Shown here one piece after another: positions 54,110 to 64,000 of a stretch of 64,000 bases of DNA. Where the stretch lies: NCBI RefSeq assembly GCF_001457835.1, contig NZ_LN898229.1:2293-66292 (forward strand), in the 5' to 3' direction. The stretch's first letter is position 1. Every line of letters begins with the position of its first letter. The notes beneath the pieces were generated by a model. The model did not search any database. It had not been told where the DNA came from and saw only the letters and a list, made by a program, of their open reading frames with translations. The position numbers were made by a program, and so were the translations under genes. The DNA is from Fenollaria timonensis. GTDB taxonomy: Bacteria > Bacillota > Clostridia > Tissierellales > Peptoniphilaceae.

Positions 54110-54604
54110 ATGAAGGAGTTGAAATTTAATCCGATGACGCTGATCGGCAAAGAATGGATGCTTGTTAGCGCTGGTAATGAGAAGTCGTTTAACACGATGA
54201 CTGCGCAATGGGGCCACTTGGGCGCTATATGGAACGGCGATATGCCTACGGCGGTCATCTACTTAAGACCGCAAAGGTACACGAGGGTCTTTGTTGACAA
54301 GGAAAACTACTACACGCTAAGCTTTTTTGATGAAGCGTACAAAAAGGACTTAATGTACCTTGGCACTCACAGCGGACGCGATGAAGATAAGCTTGCAAAG
54401 ACATCTTTGACGCCTGTCTTTAGTGACGAGAGCGTTTACTTTAAGGAAGCAAAGATGGTTTTGGTCTGCAGAAAAGTTTATAAAGGCGTTTTGCACGAGG
54501 AAAGCTTTATCGATCAAGACATACTTAAGAAGAATTATCCAGAGCATGACTTTCACCACGTTTACTTTGGTGAGATAGTGAAGGCTTATGTCAATGAAGA
54601 CTAG
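54110..54604 (+). CDS. Flavin reductase-like protein (FMN-binding split barrel)
   Basis: 164 residues with the flavin reductase pattern NTMTAQWGHLGAIWNGDMPTAVIYLRPQRYT and a later FHHVYFGEIVKAYV. It binds FMN and probably reduces flavins or acts as a small electron carrier. The ATG at 54110 lacks a well-placed ribosome site, and the frame remains open upstream past AAGGGGTG, so the true start may be an unusual codon near 54090. Confidence 0.85.
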   Translation: MKELKFNPMTLIGKEWMLVSAGNEKSFNTMTAQWGHLGAIWNGDMPTAVIYLRPQRYTRVFVDKENYYTLSFFDEAYKKDLMYLGTHSGRDEDKLAKTSLTPVFSDESVYFKEAKMVLVCRKVYKGVLHEESFIDQDILKKNYPEHDFHHVYFGEIVKAYVNED

Positions 54605-54626
54605 ATTCTAATCAATGTAAATTAAA

Positions 54627-54660
54627 AGAGCTATGCGTATCAAGTGATATACATAGCTCT
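54627..54660. terminator. Bidirectional terminator after flavin reductase and serS repeats
   Basis: AGAGCTATG/CATAGCTCT 9-bp stem with an inner TAT/ATA pairing. T-rich sequence follows on both strands, so it can end the plus-strand gene and the minus-strand serS transcript. Confidence 0.8.
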
Positions 54661-54941
54661 AATTTGTTTTTTCTCTGTTTAGTTTTTAGCTTTCTTTGCT
54701 TATTTTACTTTCTTTACTTATTTTACTTTCTTTACTTATTTTGCCTTCTTTACTTATTTTGCCTTCTTTACTTATTTTGCCTTCTTTATCTTTTTTACCA
54801 AGTTTGCATTTTTACTTTGTTTAGCATTTTTGCTTTGTTTAGCATTTTTACTTTGTTTACTTATTTTACTTTCTCTATTTGTTTTGCCTATTTTAATTTT
54901 TTTGCTTAACTAATAGTTTTTACTTAGCTTACTCTTTTAAG
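54661..54941. repeat. 18-bp tandem repeats in a gene-free stretch
   Basis: Six near-perfect copies of an 18-base unit (minus-strand type GGCAAAATAAGTAAAGAA) lie at about 54685-54795. They are followed by three 18-base units of a related type up to about 54860. On the minus strand they would read as KISKEG/KISKES and KQSKNA blocks, but in two different frames, without a start codon and with stops between serS and the array. It looks like the remains of a lysine-rich repeat tail or gene. It lies in the 3' untranslated part of the serS operon. Confidence 0.75.
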
Positions 54942-56219
54942 CTATTTTTCTTTTTTAACTATGCGGTCCTTGCCAAAGTACTTTTGTAGTGCCTTTGGTA
55001 TAGTGATCGAACCATCTTTATTTTGATAGTTTTCTACAAGTGCCGCAAATGTTCTTCCTACTGCAAGGCCTGAGCCGTTAAGTGTGTGAACGAAGTTTAA
55101 TTTGCCATCTTCATTTCTATATCTAATGTTGGCTCTTCTTGCTTGGAAGTCCTCAAAGTTCGAGCAGCTTGATATTTCAACGTATCTGCCATAGCTTGGC
55201 ATCCAAACTTCGATGTCATATGTCATTGCAGATGAAAACCCAAGGTCCCCTGTCGATAGTTGAACGACTCTGTAAGGTATTTCAAGCTTTTGAAGTACTG
55301 CTTCCGCATCGCCTAATAGCTTTTGTAATTCGTCGTAGCTTGTTTGTGGCTCTACGAACTTAACAAGTTCAACCTTATCGAATTGGTGGTTACGAATAAG
55401 GCCTCTGTTGTCTCTACCTGCAGCGCCCGCTTCTTGTCTGAAGCATGGTGTGTACTCAGTTATGTTTATAGGTAAGTCACTCACGTCAACTATTTCGTCT
55501 CTAAGCATATTTGTTAGAGGTACTTCAGCTGTTGGCACAAGGAAAAAGTCCTTTGATGGTAAGTAGAACATATCGTCTTCAAACTTTGGCAATTGTCCTG
55601 TACCTAGCATCGATGCTCTATTGACCATAAACGGTGTACTCATCTCAGTGTAATCTTGTTCAAGCGTATGAAGATCAAGCATGAATTGTATTAAGCTTCT
55701 TTCAAGTCTTGCTCCATCGCCTTTGAATATAGAAAATCTTGATCCAGATATCTTTCCAGCTCTATCAAAGTCAAGTATATCAAGATCTGTTCCTAAGTCC
55801 CAGTGAGCTTTTGGCTCGAAGTCAAACTCAGTTGGCGTACCATACTTCTTTACTTCGACGTTATCGCTATCATCCTTACCAAAGACAACCTCCTTGTTAG
55901 GAACGTTTGGTATGCTTAGTAGATAGTCAGCTATCTTCTCGTCGATTTCCTTAACTTTTGCATCATAATCTTTGATTTCATTTGATAGCTCTTTCATCTC
56001 TTCAAAGATTTGTGTGACATCTTCGCCAGCCTTCTTAAGCTTAGGCACTTCCTTCGAAATCGAATTTTGCTTTTGCTTCATAGTCTCAACAACTGTTAAA
56101 AGCTCTCTTCTCTTCTTATCTTCTTCAAGAAGCTCTTCGATTGGGAAGCATCCGTGTCTCTTTTTTAAAGCTTCTAAAACTTCTTCAGGATTTTTTCTGA
56201 TTCTTTTTATATCTAGCAT
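54942..56219 (-). CDS. serS: Seryl-tRNA synthetase
   Basis: 425 residues, class II. The N-terminal coiled-coil arm (about residues 25-100) is followed by the core with motif 2 ([27 protein letters not shown]) and motif 3 ([19 protein letters not shown]). It charges tRNA-Ser. It is the last gene of the pyrE-to-serS operon. Confidence 0.98.
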   Translation of the reverse strand: MLDIKRIRKNPEEVLEALKKRHGCFPIEELLEEDKKRRELLTVVETMKQKQNSISKEVPKLKKAGEDVTQIFEEMKELSNEIKDYDAKVKEIDEKIADYLLSIPNVPNKEVVFGKDDSDNVEVKKYGTPTEFDFEPKAHWDLGTDLDILDFDRAGKISGSRFSIFKGDGARLERSLIQFMLDLHTLEQDYTEMSTPFMVNRASMLGTGQLPKFEDDMFYLPSKDFFLVPTAEVPLTNMLRDEIVDVSDLPINITEYTPCFRQEAGAAGRDNRGLIRNHQFDKVELVKFVEPQTSYDELQKLLGDAEAVLQKLEIPYRVVQLSTGDLGFSSAMTYDIEVWMPSYGRYVEISSCSNFEDFQARRANIRYRNEDGKLNFVHTLNGSGLAVGRTFAALVENYQNKDGSITIPKALQKYFGKDRIVKKEK

Positions 56220-56230
56220 AAAATCACTCC

Positions 56231-57145
56231 TTATCTTAATCTTAAATCGCGTCCTTTAAAGCGATATATATAGTAATTTGACAGTATCCTCGACGATAGT
56301 CTCTCACCGTACTTTTCTTTTATAGCGTCAACATTTAAGTTACTTGTGATAAGCGTCTTTAGGTTTTTACTAAGTCTATAGTTAATCAAATCGAGTATAG
56401 ACTTCGAGCTAATCTGTGTGTCTATCTCGGTTCCAAGGTCATCAATGATTAAAAAGTCCGTTTTGTAAAAGAGAACTCTCTTCGTTATTGCATCGCCATC
56501 TGCCTTAAATATAGCCTCATTTATGGTTTGGCACATCTCATAAGAACCGATGTATGTAACATTGACAAGCTTCTCTATAAGCCTCTTGGCTAGTGAAACT
56601 GCCATAAAGGATTTGCCCGTACCAACATCACCGAAAAAGAAGATGGATTTGTGTTCATAATGGAAATTATCTGCATAATCCTCAAGACTCTTCTTTATCT
56701 CAAGCATTTCATCTCTAATATCGTCTGTAAATATATTGGCATCGAAATTTTCAAAGCTCTTCTCCCTCATCTCAGTATTGAGTTCATTCGTCTCAAGCAT
56801 TTTTTCTCTTAGCATCTCGTCAATGCAAGAGCATCTCTTCGACTGATATATGCCAGTGTCCTCACATTTTTCGCAGTCGTAGTGCACCTTGAAAGCATCT
56901 TCAAGCCCATAATCTTTGATTAGCTTTTGCTTTTTAGCTTCTATATTTAGTATCTTTTTATTAATATCTTCATAATTCGTAAAATTCATAGACGCAAAAT
57001 CATTAAGCACTTCGTTCTTTTCATTTTCAAGGCTTAAAAGCTCTGGGTAGTTCTTGTATATAGCTTGGGCCCTTTCGCTTCTTTCTCTCTCTCTAATGTT
57101 CTTAATATTTGCTTTTTGTCTATAAACATCATCTAACAAAGTCAT
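56231..57145 (-). CDS. dnaI: Helicase loader DnaI/DnaC-like ATPase
   Basis: 304 residues from ATG 57145, which has AGGAAG upstream. An N-terminal zinc-binding part ([17 protein letters not shown]) is followed by an AAA+ domain with Walker [12 protein letters not shown] and Walker [11 protein letters not shown]. It loads the replicative helicase DnaB, encoded in the same operon, at the origin. It follows the dnaD-like gene directly. Confidence 0.93.
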   Translation of the reverse strand: MTLLDDVYRQKANIKNIRERERSERAQAIYKNYPELLSLENEKNEVLNDFASMNFTNYEDINKKILNIEAKKQKLIKDYGLEDAFKVHYDCEKCEDTGIYQSKRCSCIDEMLREKMLETNELNTEMREKSFENFDANIFTDDIRDEMLEIKKSLEDYADNFHYEHKSIFFFGDVGTGKSFMAVSLAKRLIEKLVNVTYIGSYEMCQTINEAIFKADGDAITKRVLFYKTDFLIIDDLGTEIDTQISSKSILDLINYRLSKNLKTLITSNLNVDAIKEKYGERLSSRILSNYYIYRFKGRDLRLR

Positions 57146-57146
57146 G

Positions 57147-58217
57147 CTACTTCCTCCAATTGCCTTCATAGGTATCGCTTAGGTAGTCGTCTGGGTATTC
57201 TCTCTCGTCAAAGTCCTTTGCCCTCGCCTTTGGCTTCTTAGTATTATTAGTTTTTCTGTCTGATCTATATAGCTCATTCGTTCTCTCAGCGTCTTCAACA
57301 GTCTTTATGCCTTCCTTGTGCCACGCCTCAAGTATTGCATCGAGGTAGGCTATAGAAGGTTTTGATGTATATATAAAGTTCTCGGCAGCCTTTAAGATGA
57401 TGTCATTACCATAATCAAAGTCATCGTACCACTTGTCTATGATCTTCTTTTCAAAATCAGATACATTTTTAAATGGCATTGCTAGTGACTGCATAAGCTT
57501 ATTGTAATTTCTCTGACTGTCATTCATCACGTTAAAATCGCTCATCACTTGAGAAAGGTTTGTGTAGCCCTTGTCGTACCAGTTCATGATGATGGTCTCA
57601 ACATAAGCTGGCGACTTCTTCTTAAGTATATCATAAGCGTATGAGTAAGCGTGTGATATCATCTCGCAGCTGATGTTGTAGTCACGAAGCCACTTGATGA
57701 TTTTGATCTTCTCTTGAGTGTTAAGCGGCCTTCTAACGATGTGAGCGACGTCTTGAAACATCTTTTTAACGCCTTCGTCCTTATTTACTTCTATAATTAA
57801 TTTAGTGTCGCTGCTTAAATCATCTTCATCAATATCAATCTCGTCATCAAAAGTATTTTGGCTCACACTGCTTGTGCCCTTATCTGAAGAAGCCCCTCCA
57901 AGGTATAGCGCCTTTAAATCTTTAAAGATGACATCAAAGTTGTAGCTAAGGCCATCGTCCTCGAAGTCAACTATGCCAACCGATTTCCAAAACCTCCATG
58001 CATTGGCGACATCTATAACAGGAATTTTTAAAACTTCGGCTATCTTTTCATTGCTCGCCTCAACATCATCGTCTTGCGCAAATCTTAAAGCAAGGAGATA
58101 TACCTTGACGAAAGTGCCGTCAGCTTGCGGCATAAACTCGCTTATGAAGATGTTATTAACTCTTGTATCTAATAAATTTGAATTAAATTTCTCTAGCGTG
58201 AAGCTCAAAAAACTCAC
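57147..58217 (-). CDS. dnaD: DnaD-domain replication initiation protein
   Basis: Up to 356 residues. An N-terminal winged helix is followed by two DnaD-type helical domains, one with RRPLNTQEKIKIIKWLRDYNI and one with KIIDKWYDDFDYG ending in YLDAILEAWHKEGIKT. Such proteins help load DnaB with DnaI. The first codon may be GTG 58217 or TTG 58208; GAGAGGTG is spaced better for the TTG. It overlaps the GNAT gene end. Confidence 0.9.
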   Translation of the reverse strand: MSFLSFTLEKFNSNLLDTRVNNIFISEFMPQADGTFVKVYLLALRFAQDDDVEASNEKIAEVLKIPVIDVANAWRFWKSVGIVDFEDDGLSYNFDVIFKDLKALYLGGASSDKGTSSVSQNTFDDEIDIDEDDLSSDTKLIIEVNKDEGVKKMFQDVAHIVRRPLNTQEKIKIIKWLRDYNISCEMISHAYSYAYDILKKKSPAYVETIIMNWYDKGYTNLSQVMSDFNVMNDSQRNYNKLMQSLAMPFKNVSDFEKKIIDKWYDDFDYGNDIILKAAENFIYTSKPSIAYLDAILEAWHKEGIKTVEDAERTNELYRSDRKTNNTKKPKARAKDFDEREYPDDYLSDTYEGNWRK

Positions 58218-58773
58218 CTCTCTTTATCTCGTAAGTATAGACAAATGACAAAAGCTCCTTGCCATCTTGTCTAAACTCATCTTGATGTTCTATGTATTCT
58301 TCTCTAGTCTTGTCAATGTCTTGAATGTTGTATGTATCTAAGTAGTAGGCCTTCTTCGTAAAGCCTAGCTTTTTATATAGGTGTATGGCCTTCTCATTAA
58401 AGGCGTTTACGTCAAGCCATATACTTCTCATCTTTAAATCAGTGAAAGCATAAGTCAAAAATTCTTCTAGTATCTTATAACCATGACCATGGTTTTGGTA
58501 GCGGGCATCCATAACTATGGATAGTTCTGCGCTTCTTAATATGTAATTTATCTTTTTTAAGCCGATGTAGGCAATGGCCTTGCCACAATAATAAATGGCG
58601 AAGTAACGTTTAAAGAAGCCCTTCTTCGTCTTGAGCCACGCTTTTACTTCCCAGTCCTCTTCATAGATGAAGTCGTAATCGTTTAAGAGGTAGTAGTTAC
58701 CTCGCTCCCAGCCTCTAAACCTGTAGGCGTCTTCAAGCTCGAGTGGCTTTATCCTATACTCATTATCCTTCAT
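58183..58773 (-). CDS. GNAT-family N-acetyltransferase
   Basis: 196 residues from ATG 58773; the frame is open to 58812 inside dnaB. It has the acetyl-CoA binding pattern MDARYQNHGHGYKILEEFLTYAF and the closing VNAFNEKAIHLYKKLGF, like RimJ/RimL or SpeG relatives. The substrate is unknown. It sits between dnaB and dnaD in a replication operon, an odd place, possibly only for co-expression. Confidence 0.88.
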   Translation of the reverse strand: MKDNEYRIKPLELEDAYRFRGWERGNYYLLNDYDFIYEEDWEVKAWLKTKKGFFKRYFAIYYCGKAIAYIGLKKINYILRSAELSIVMDARYQNHGHGYKILEEFLTYAFTDLKMRSIWLDVNAFNEKAIHLYKKLGFTKKAYYLDTYNIQDIDKTREEYIEHQDEFRQDGKELLSFVYTYEIKRGEFFELHAREI

Positions 58774-60094
58774 AAGCCTTGTTCGAAACGTCAAAGAACC
58801 TTGTGTACTCATCCTTCCAGATTAAGTTAACCACGCCAATAGGACCGTTTCTGTGCTTCGAAACGATCACTTCTGCTAAATTTGGATTTTCTGTCTCTTT
58901 ATTATAAACGTAGTCTCTGTAAAGGAACATAACTATGTCGGCATCTTGCTCTATGGCACCCGACTCTCTTAGGTCAGATAGCTTTGGTCTTTTGTCTGGT
59001 CTTTGTTCCAAGGCTCTCGATAGCTGTGAAAGTGCTAAAACTGGTACATCCAGCTCCTTCGCTATGGCCTTAAGGCCTCTAGATATTTGTGAAATTTCTT
59101 GAACTCTATTCTCAATCCTTTCGCCAGTCGTCATAAGTTGTAAGTAGTCGATAACAACTAGGTCTAGGCCCTCTTCCATCTTAAGTCGTCTTAGTTTTGC
59201 CTTAAGCTCTATTAGGGAAATGGCTGCCGTGTCATCGATATGAAGACTGTACTTTGATAGTTCATTCGATGCAGTAATCAAATTGACAAGATCTTGGCCT
59301 TCAAGCTCGCCTTTGAATAGACTCGATAAATTCATTTGTGCGAATGAGGCTAATATTCTTTGACCGATTTGCGTCTTACTCATTTCAAGTGAAAACATAG
59401 CGACTTTCTTGCCCGCTTTTGCCGCGTTTACAGCAAGGTTAACCGCAAGAGCTGTCTTACCCATAGATGGTCTCGCCGCTAATAGTACTAGGTCTGACTT
59501 TTGGAAGCCACCTAATAAGGAGTTAAGATCAGTAAAGCCTGTAGTTACACCACTTAGCTCGCCTCTGTTTTGAACCCTCTTCATAATTGTTTGAACTGTA
59601 TCGCTCATAATTACATCAAGAGCAGTTAATGAGTTTCTTAGTCCTCCTTGAGAGATTTCAAAAAGTCCTTTCTCTGCCTTTTCAAGAACGTTCTTAGCAG
59701 GCGATTTATCTTCAAGCGACAAAGCCTTGATCTCATCTGAAAATTCTGCAAGGCTCCTAAGTATAGACTTTTCCTTAAGTATATCTATATAAGTATCTTG
59801 GTTCGAGCTAAGTCCTTCGTTGTTTGCATATATGCTAGCAATGTACTTAATCGTCTCAGCATCAACATTCTCACTAGTTTCAAGTGTCTCTGTTACTGTC
59901 AATAGGTCTATGGGCTTGTTTAAAGAGAATAAAGTCCTAATCGCATTGAATATCTTTCTATGAAGATCATTATAAAAATCCCCTTCATTAAGTCCTTCAA
60001 TGGCCTTGACAGCAGCAGTCTTATTTTGCATAGCATTAGCTAAAACTTCCTGCTCAACTATTAAGTTGTTAGGTAATTCTCTTAAAACTTCCAT
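58763..60094 (-). CDS. dnaB: Replicative DNA helicase DnaB
   Basis: 443 residues. The N-terminal helical domain is followed by a RecA-type motor with Walker A AARPSMGKTALAVN, Walker B LVVIDYLQLM and the arginine-containing DIVMFLYRDYVYN region. No intein is seen. It unwinds DNA at the fork. The order gdpP-rplI-dnaB is common in Firmicutes. Confidence 0.97.
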   Translation of the reverse strand: MEVLRELPNNLIVEQEVLANAMQNKTAAVKAIEGLNEGDFYNDLHRKIFNAIRTLFSLNKPIDLLTVTETLETSENVDAETIKYIASIYANNEGLSSNQDTYIDILKEKSILRSLAEFSDEIKALSLEDKSPAKNVLEKAEKGLFEISQGGLRNSLTALDVIMSDTVQTIMKRVQNRGELSGVTTGFTDLNSLLGGFQKSDLVLLAARPSMGKTALAVNLAVNAAKAGKKVAMFSLEMSKTQIGQRILASFAQMNLSSLFKGELEGQDLVNLITASNELSKYSLHIDDTAAISLIELKAKLRRLKMEEGLDLVVIDYLQLMTTGERIENRVQEISQISRGLKAIAKELDVPVLALSQLSRALEQRPDKRPKLSDLRESGAIEQDADIVMFLYRDYVYNKETENPNLAEVIVSKHRNGPIGVVNLIWKDEYTRFFDVSNKAYEG

Positions 60095-60103
60095 AGTACT
60101 CCC

Positions 60104-60547
60104 CTATATACTTATATTTACTCTTAAATTAGCTGTGATTTGTGGATATAGTCTCAAAACGACAGTATATACACCTGCTTGTTTGATATTTTCCTTCATC
60201 TCTATCTTTCTTTTGTCGATGTCTAGGCCAAATTCTTCAAGTAAAGCCTTTTGTATGTCTTGTGAAGTAACTGCGCCAAATAATTTGCCAGTTGCTCCGC
60301 CTTCAGCCTTCATCTTTAAGACTTTCTTTTCTATATCTGCTTTGATTGCATTTGCTTCTTTAGTCTCTTGTTCAATCTTGGCCTTTAGTTCGGCTTGCTC
60401 TTCCTTCCATTGCTTAACGTTCTCATCTGTTGCTTCTAGAGCAAGTTTCTTTGGAAATAAGAAGTTTCTCGCATAACCGTCCTTGCTATTAACCATTTCG
60501 CCTTTTTTGCCAAGGCCCTTAACGTCTTCTATAAGTATAACTTTCAT
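60104..60547 (-). CDS. rplI: Ribosomal protein bL9
   Basis: 147 residues. The N-terminal domain has [30 protein letters not shown] with the conserved glycines, followed by a long helix and a C-terminal domain. It binds 23S rRNA. The start overlaps the gdpP stop by one base. Confidence 0.98.
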   Translation of the reverse strand: MKVILIEDVKGLGKKGEMVNSKDGYARNFLFPKKLALEATDENVKQWKEEQAELKAKIEQETKEANAIKADIEKKVLKMKAEGGATGKLFGAVTSQDIQKALLEEFGLDIDKRKIEMKENIKQAGVYTVVLRLYPQITANLRVNISI

Positions 60548-62556
60548 TATTTAACACCTTCTTCTTTCTTAGATTCATTTTCTTCGTCTTTATATTCTTT
60601 TATTTTTCTCTTTAGTTCTTCAACAGCCAAATCAACTGACAAGTCTATCCTAGTTGCGGCTTGATTCAAGTGTCCACCGCCACCAAGCTTTTCCATAATC
60701 AATTGTACGCTTATCTCACCAAGTGATCTAGCTGACACGTGCGTTTCGTTATTTGAGATTTTAACTGCAACGAAAGATGCCTTCATGCCATTGATGCTTA
60801 GCATCTCATCAGCCGCTTGTGCCGCTATAAGTATAGAGTTATCAACCTTATCTTCAAGTATACCTATGATGGTATCGTCCATAAATATTTCTGACTGTCT
60901 AACTATGTCAGCCCTATTCTTAATAACTAAATAATCTTCCTTAAAGTACTTCTTAACTACTTCTGGGTCAGCTCCGAACCTTCTTAGCATAGATGCCGCC
61001 TCGAATGTCCTTACGCCCGTTTGAACAGTGAAGTTCTTGGTATCAACAGTGATGCCAGCAAGTAGTGCCTCTGCCTCGAATTTACTTAAAACTACATTGT
61101 CAGTCATATATGTGAATAGCTCTGTAACAAGCTCAGACGTACTCGATGCATATGGTTCTAAGAAGACAAGTTCAGTCGATTCAATAAACTCGCCACTTCT
61201 TCTATGGTGGTCAATTACTACTCTGTCCTTTATTTGATCAACTAGGTCTGGTGCCTCGGAGATGGACTTCTTGTGATGATCGACAACTATTAGTAAAGTC
61301 TTTTCATCGATTAAGCCAATAAGTTCTCCCTCAGGCTTTACAACACCCTTTAGGCTTTCTTCCTCATTTATCCTTGCCATGATATTTCTAATACTCATAT
61401 TGACCGAGTTAAGTGCGATATAAGGAGTTTTTCCTCTCATTCTAACAAGCTTCACTACGCCGATGGCTGAGCCGATCGCGTCCATGTCCGCATTTTTATG
61501 AGGCATGATAATTACGTTTGATGCATCATCAATAAGTGATCTAAGCGCGCCACCAACGACTCTTGCCTTAACCTTAGTAGTTTTTTCAACAGCCTTCGAC
61601 TTTCCACCAAAGTACTCATAATTGTGTGCTCTTCTAAGAACAGCTTGGTCACCGCCTCTACCTAAAGCTATGTCCATGGTATTTCTAGCGATTTCGTATT
61701 GCTCAAGAGGCGTCTCTCCATCAGTAGTCGCCGCAATTGAAAGAGTTAGTGGTATTATGCTTTGTACCTTTAAATCACGAACCTTGTCAAGAATGTCAAA
61801 CTTCTTTTGTATAATCTTTTGAAGATTTTCATTATTTGCGATTATTAAATATCTGTCGTCATCATATTTTCTAACAGTCGCATCATAGCCATTGAAGTAG
61901 TTAATAATTTCAGTCTCAACATTACCAGTGATAGTCGCTCTAAGGCTGTCTTCAACACTGCTTTTAACTTCATCGAGGTTATCGATGTAAAGAAGTATAG
62001 TCGCTATCTTTTCCTTGTCAATAGTGTCCTTCGCTTCTTTAAGGTCAGTTCTGTTAATCCAGTAAAGAAGAAGCATCTCTCCATCCTTACTGTCTTTCGA
62101 TTTTACCTTATTCACATAAACTTGATAATAATTATCTCTGTATAATATCTTTAATGGTTCATCGCCTGCACCTAATATCTCATTAAGGTTTAGTGACGAT
62201 ATAGCGTCAAGTATGTTGTTCTCTGGCTCATCTTCAATTTCAAGCATCTTTATAAATTTACTGTTATACCAGTTAATTTCACCGTCTTGCTTAATTATAA
62301 CCATAGGGAACGGCATCTTAAATACCGCTTGCTTTGTTAATGAGTCTATGGTCTCCTCAATATTTTCAAAGTTCTTTTGTCTAAGTGTAGTTTGGTCTTC
62401 AAAGTTTTGTAAAAACCTAACGTGCAGTGAGACAAAGATGACAAGGGCGATAAAGCCGATGATGATGTTTAGTATCATGAGCATTATGACAAGAACTAGC
62501 TCAAAAATTACCTCTATTAAATTTTCTTTAACGTATACTTCGATTTTTTTGAACAT
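60547..62556 (-). CDS. gdpP: c-di-AMP phosphodiesterase GdpP
   Basis: About 669 residues from ATG 62556; the GTG at 62565 overlaps the ribosome site. Two membrane helices are followed by a PAS domain, a degenerate GGDEF domain, then DHH/DHHA1 with [29 protein letters not shown] and the closing [12 protein letters not shown]. It degrades c-di-AMP and so opposes CdaA in this window. Confidence 0.96.
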   Translation of the reverse strand: MFKKIEVYVKENLIEVIFELVLVIMLMILNIIIGFIALVIFVSLHVRFLQNFEDQTTLRQKNFENIEETIDSLTKQAVFKMPFPMVIIKQDGEINWYNSKFIKMLEIEDEPENNILDAISSLNLNEILGAGDEPLKILYRDNYYQVYVNKVKSKDSKDGEMLLLYWINRTDLKEAKDTIDKEKIATILLYIDNLDEVKSSVEDSLRATITGNVETEIINYFNGYDATVRKYDDDRYLIIANNENLQKIIQKKFDILDKVRDLKVQSIIPLTLSIAATTDGETPLEQYEIARNTMDIALGRGGDQAVLRRAHNYEYFGGKSKAVEKTTKVKARVVGGALRSLIDDASNVIIMPHKNADMDAIGSAIGVVKLVRMRGKTPYIALNSVNMSIRNIMARINEEESLKGVVKPEGELIGLIDEKTLLIVVDHHKKSISEAPDLVDQIKDRVVIDHHRRSGEFIESTELVFLEPYASSTSELVTELFTYMTDNVVLSKFEAEALLAGITVDTKNFTVQTGVRTFEAASMLRRFGADPEVVKKYFKEDYLVIKNRADIVRQSEIFMDDTIIGILEDKVDNSILIAAQAADEMLSINGMKASFVAVKISNNETHVSARSLGEISVQLIMEKLGGGGHLNQAATRIDLSVDLAVEELKRKIKEYKDEENESKKEEGVK

Positions 62557-62557
62557 T

Positions 62558-63457
62558 TTACGCACCCCTTATCCTTGTAGTTCCATCAATAAAGCCGAAT
62601 ATAATATTCATGAAAAACATAATTCCTACAAAAAATATTGAAAATGCAAAGTAAAAATTTGCCGCCGTCTTCTTTTTGTAACGTATCTTTAATAAGAACA
62701 TTACAAAAGACAGACCTTGTATAGCAAAACTCATGAATATCATCAAAGATATATTGTCAACTATAAGCTGATTTATACCTAAATTTGTTAGCATAAATAT
62801 CACTAAGATTGCTAGCATTAAGTAAAATGCTGATTTCTTTAGCTTTAAAGCCTCTACGAATGGCTCTGTAATATTGACGTCGCCTCTTTTCCTGATTATA
62901 TAATGAGGCAGTTTTAGAGCTATAAATGACGCAATAAATGCTAGTAAAAAGACAGTGCTAGCTAAGTATTTCTTAAACTCTTGATAAGCCATCACAACCA
63001 TGTCCTTGTCAAAGACAAGGTCGCCCTCGTAAGAGCTCACGAGCTCCATCTGCTTATCGAGTCTTGCGTTGAACGCGTCGATGAGATTTACATCGAAAAA
63101 CTCTCTTAAGGCTATTATATATATTATGCTCGAGACAACCAATGTTAGTGTCATGGCTATAAGTAGCTTGTCGCCCCTCATATTGTTTTTAATCAGCTTA
63201 ACCGCAATTATTAAGAATGGCAGTCCAAGTATGGCCTTTTCAAATATAAAGACCGGCTCTAGAAATATTACCAAGACGCCAAGTGAAGCCATGTAAAGAT
63301 ATATAGAACTGTAGTCCTTATTCGCGATTGAGTTCATTAGGTAAGCGCCAAGCACAAGTGGCATCGCAAACACGCCTAGGTACCTAGTTAATAGCATAGT
63401 CAAAGTTAAAATTACGAATGTTATGGCCGTCTCAAGATTTTTATTCTCTATCTGCAT
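62558..63457 (-). CDS. YybS-like membrane protein (DUF2232)
   Basis: 299 residues with about eight hydrophobic segments. The place directly upstream of gdpP and the overall hydrophobic pattern fit YybS/DUF2232. Function is unknown in the family. Its ATG overlaps the pyrE stop by one base. Confidence 0.8.
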   Translation of the reverse strand: MQIENKNLETAITFVILTLTMLLTRYLGVFAMPLVLGAYLMNSIANKDYSSIYLYMASLGVLVIFLEPVFIFEKAILGLPFLIIAVKLIKNNMRGDKLLIAMTLTLVVSSIIYIIALREFFDVNLIDAFNARLDKQMELVSSYEGDLVFDKDMVVMAYQEFKKYLASTVFLLAFIASFIALKLPHYIIRKRGDVNITEPFVEALKLKKSAFYLMLAILVIFMLTNLGINQLIVDNISLMIFMSFAIQGLSFVMFLLKIRYKKKTAANFYFAFSIFFVGIMFFMNIIFGFIDGTTRIRGA

Positions 63458-64000
63458 TATCTTTCCTTATAAGTATCAAGATGCTTCATGATCTTTGCGT
63501 ACATCTCTTCATCTATATATACTTTGCCATCTATCTCTTTATTTCTTAAGTAATCAGCGATGAACTTTATATCAAGTATCGAATAAACTTTAACACCATA
63601 ATCGTCTTCAAGCTCGTGAATAGCTGACTTGTCGCCAGTACCTCTCTCCATCCTATTAACAGAGATAATCAGAGCCTTAACTTTTGCATCATAGTTTTTA
63701 AGTATATCGATGGATTCTCTAACAGCAGTTCCTGCAGTGATTACGTCCTCGATGATAACTACATCTGAGTCAGCATTTGGAGTCTCTCCAACGAAAATAC
63801 CTTTTTCGCCGTGATCCTTTGCTTCTTTTCTGTTAAATGAATAGCCAATCTCAAGGCCATAGTTCTTGTAAAGACTTACAGCACAAGAAACTACTAGCGG
63901 TATACCCTTATATGCTGGACCAAATAGCAAAGGCTTATCTAATTTAATATTGTCCATATAAGCTTTGGCATAAAAATCGCCAAGCTTTGCTATCTCTTCA
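63457..64000 (-). CDS. pyrE: Orotate phosphoribosyltransferase, 5' end outside the window
   Basis: At least 181 codons reach the edge; the frame continues upstream of the ATG at 63957 with EEIAKLGDFYAKAYMDNI, so the true start is beyond 64000. PLLFGPAYKGIPL and the PRPP-binding VVIIEDVITAGTAVRESI mark OPRT, which makes orotidine monophosphate in pyrimidine synthesis. No other pyr gene is in view. Confidence 0.9.
   Translation of the reverse strand, partial: EEIAKLGDFYAKAYMDNIKLDKPLLFGPAYKGIPLVVSCAVSLYKNYGLEIGYSFNRKEAKDHGEKGIFVGETPNADSDVVIIEDVITAGTAVRESIDILKNYDAKVKALIISVNRMERGTGDKSAIHELEDDYGVKVYSILDIKFIADYLRNKEIDGKVYIDEEMYAKIMKHLDTYKER

Noticed and set aside
54685-54860. CRISPR-like array
   Set aside because: Units are 18 bases in direct tandem without unique spacers and there are no cas genes.
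54664-54909. 81-codon plus-strand frame of Phe/Leu/Tyr repeats
   Set aside because: It is the other strand of the 18-bp repeat array; there is no ribosome site and it starts right after a terminator. A real gene cannot be fully excluded.

Overview
The window looks like chromosome of a low-GC, Gram-positive anaerobe of the Firmicutes (Clostridia/Tissierellia type). This is suggested by the 5' half of a 16S rRNA gene, AT-rich spacers, the gene orders infC-rpmI-rplT, pheS-pheT-zapA-U32-mutS2, cdaA-cdaR and gdpP-rplI-dnaB, and genes such as dnaD/dnaI and addAB. A Peptoniphilaceae-like genus is a guess from overall character and has not been tested. Most genes are on the minus strand and packed into long operons, with many one-base stop/start overlaps (TAATG or TGATG).

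Layout. 1-838: 5' part of a 16S rRNA gene with a consensus sigma-A promoter at 974-1002. 1047-2311: an IS30-family element just upstream of that promoter. 2483-15964: operon pheS-pheT-zapA-U32 peptidase-mutS2-argS-B12 radical SAM-membrane protein-TPR protein, closed by a strong terminator. 15975-18765: ktrB-ktrA-TrmH-type methyltransferase. 18781-20037: infC-rpmI-rplT with an L20-type attenuator leader and an ATT start codon. 20097-21714: an ABC exporter whose promoter spacer contains a G9 tract. 21790-28743: FHA-ftsW/rodA-PBP-pepF-cdaA-cdaR. 28788-29556: recX and a GIY-YIG gene on the plus strand. 29577-39811: rlu-addB-addA-response regulator-histidine kinase-lipoprotein-small membrane protein. 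39826-40554: MltG-like membrane protein (plus). 40564-42470: AlkD-like, flavin/PNPOx-like and nitrilase-like genes. 42486-51360: a type I restriction-modification locus in the order hsdM-rhuM-hsdS-hsdR, with a second identical IS30 copy inside hsdS. 51388-53999: chr-chr-pta-folA. 54061-54660: flavin reductase. 54661-64000: pyrE (cut by the window edge)-yybS-gdpP-rplI-dnaB-GNAT-dnaD-dnaI-serS, then an 18-bp repeat array.

The most interesting region is the hsd locus. The uninterrupted hsdS would encode 634 residues carrying three target-recognition modules instead of two. A G8 homopolymer sits exactly at the junction of modules 2 and 3. Loss or gain of one G gives an early stop and an S subunit of about 415 residues, the normal two-module size. 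The IS30 copy splits module 1 but leaves a 501-codon frame holding modules 2 and 3. A second G tract (G9) lies between the -35 and -10 of the ABC exporter. Two such tracts in one low-GC window point to homopolymer phase variation in this organism. Both IS copies are flanked by perfect 13-bp target duplications, long for the IS30 family, and carry an inverted repeat placed to block translation of read-through transposase mRNA.

Functional themes: c-di-AMP synthesis (cdaA/cdaR), breakdown (gdpP) and a likely effector (KtrAB) all lie here, with cdaAR apparently co-transcribed with elongation/division genes (FHA, FtsW/RodA, PBP). Replication initiation (dnaB, dnaD, dnaI), recombination repair (addAB, mutS2, recX) and three aminoacyl-tRNA synthetases make up much of the rest. 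No tRNA gene, CRISPR array, prophage or T-box was recognised.
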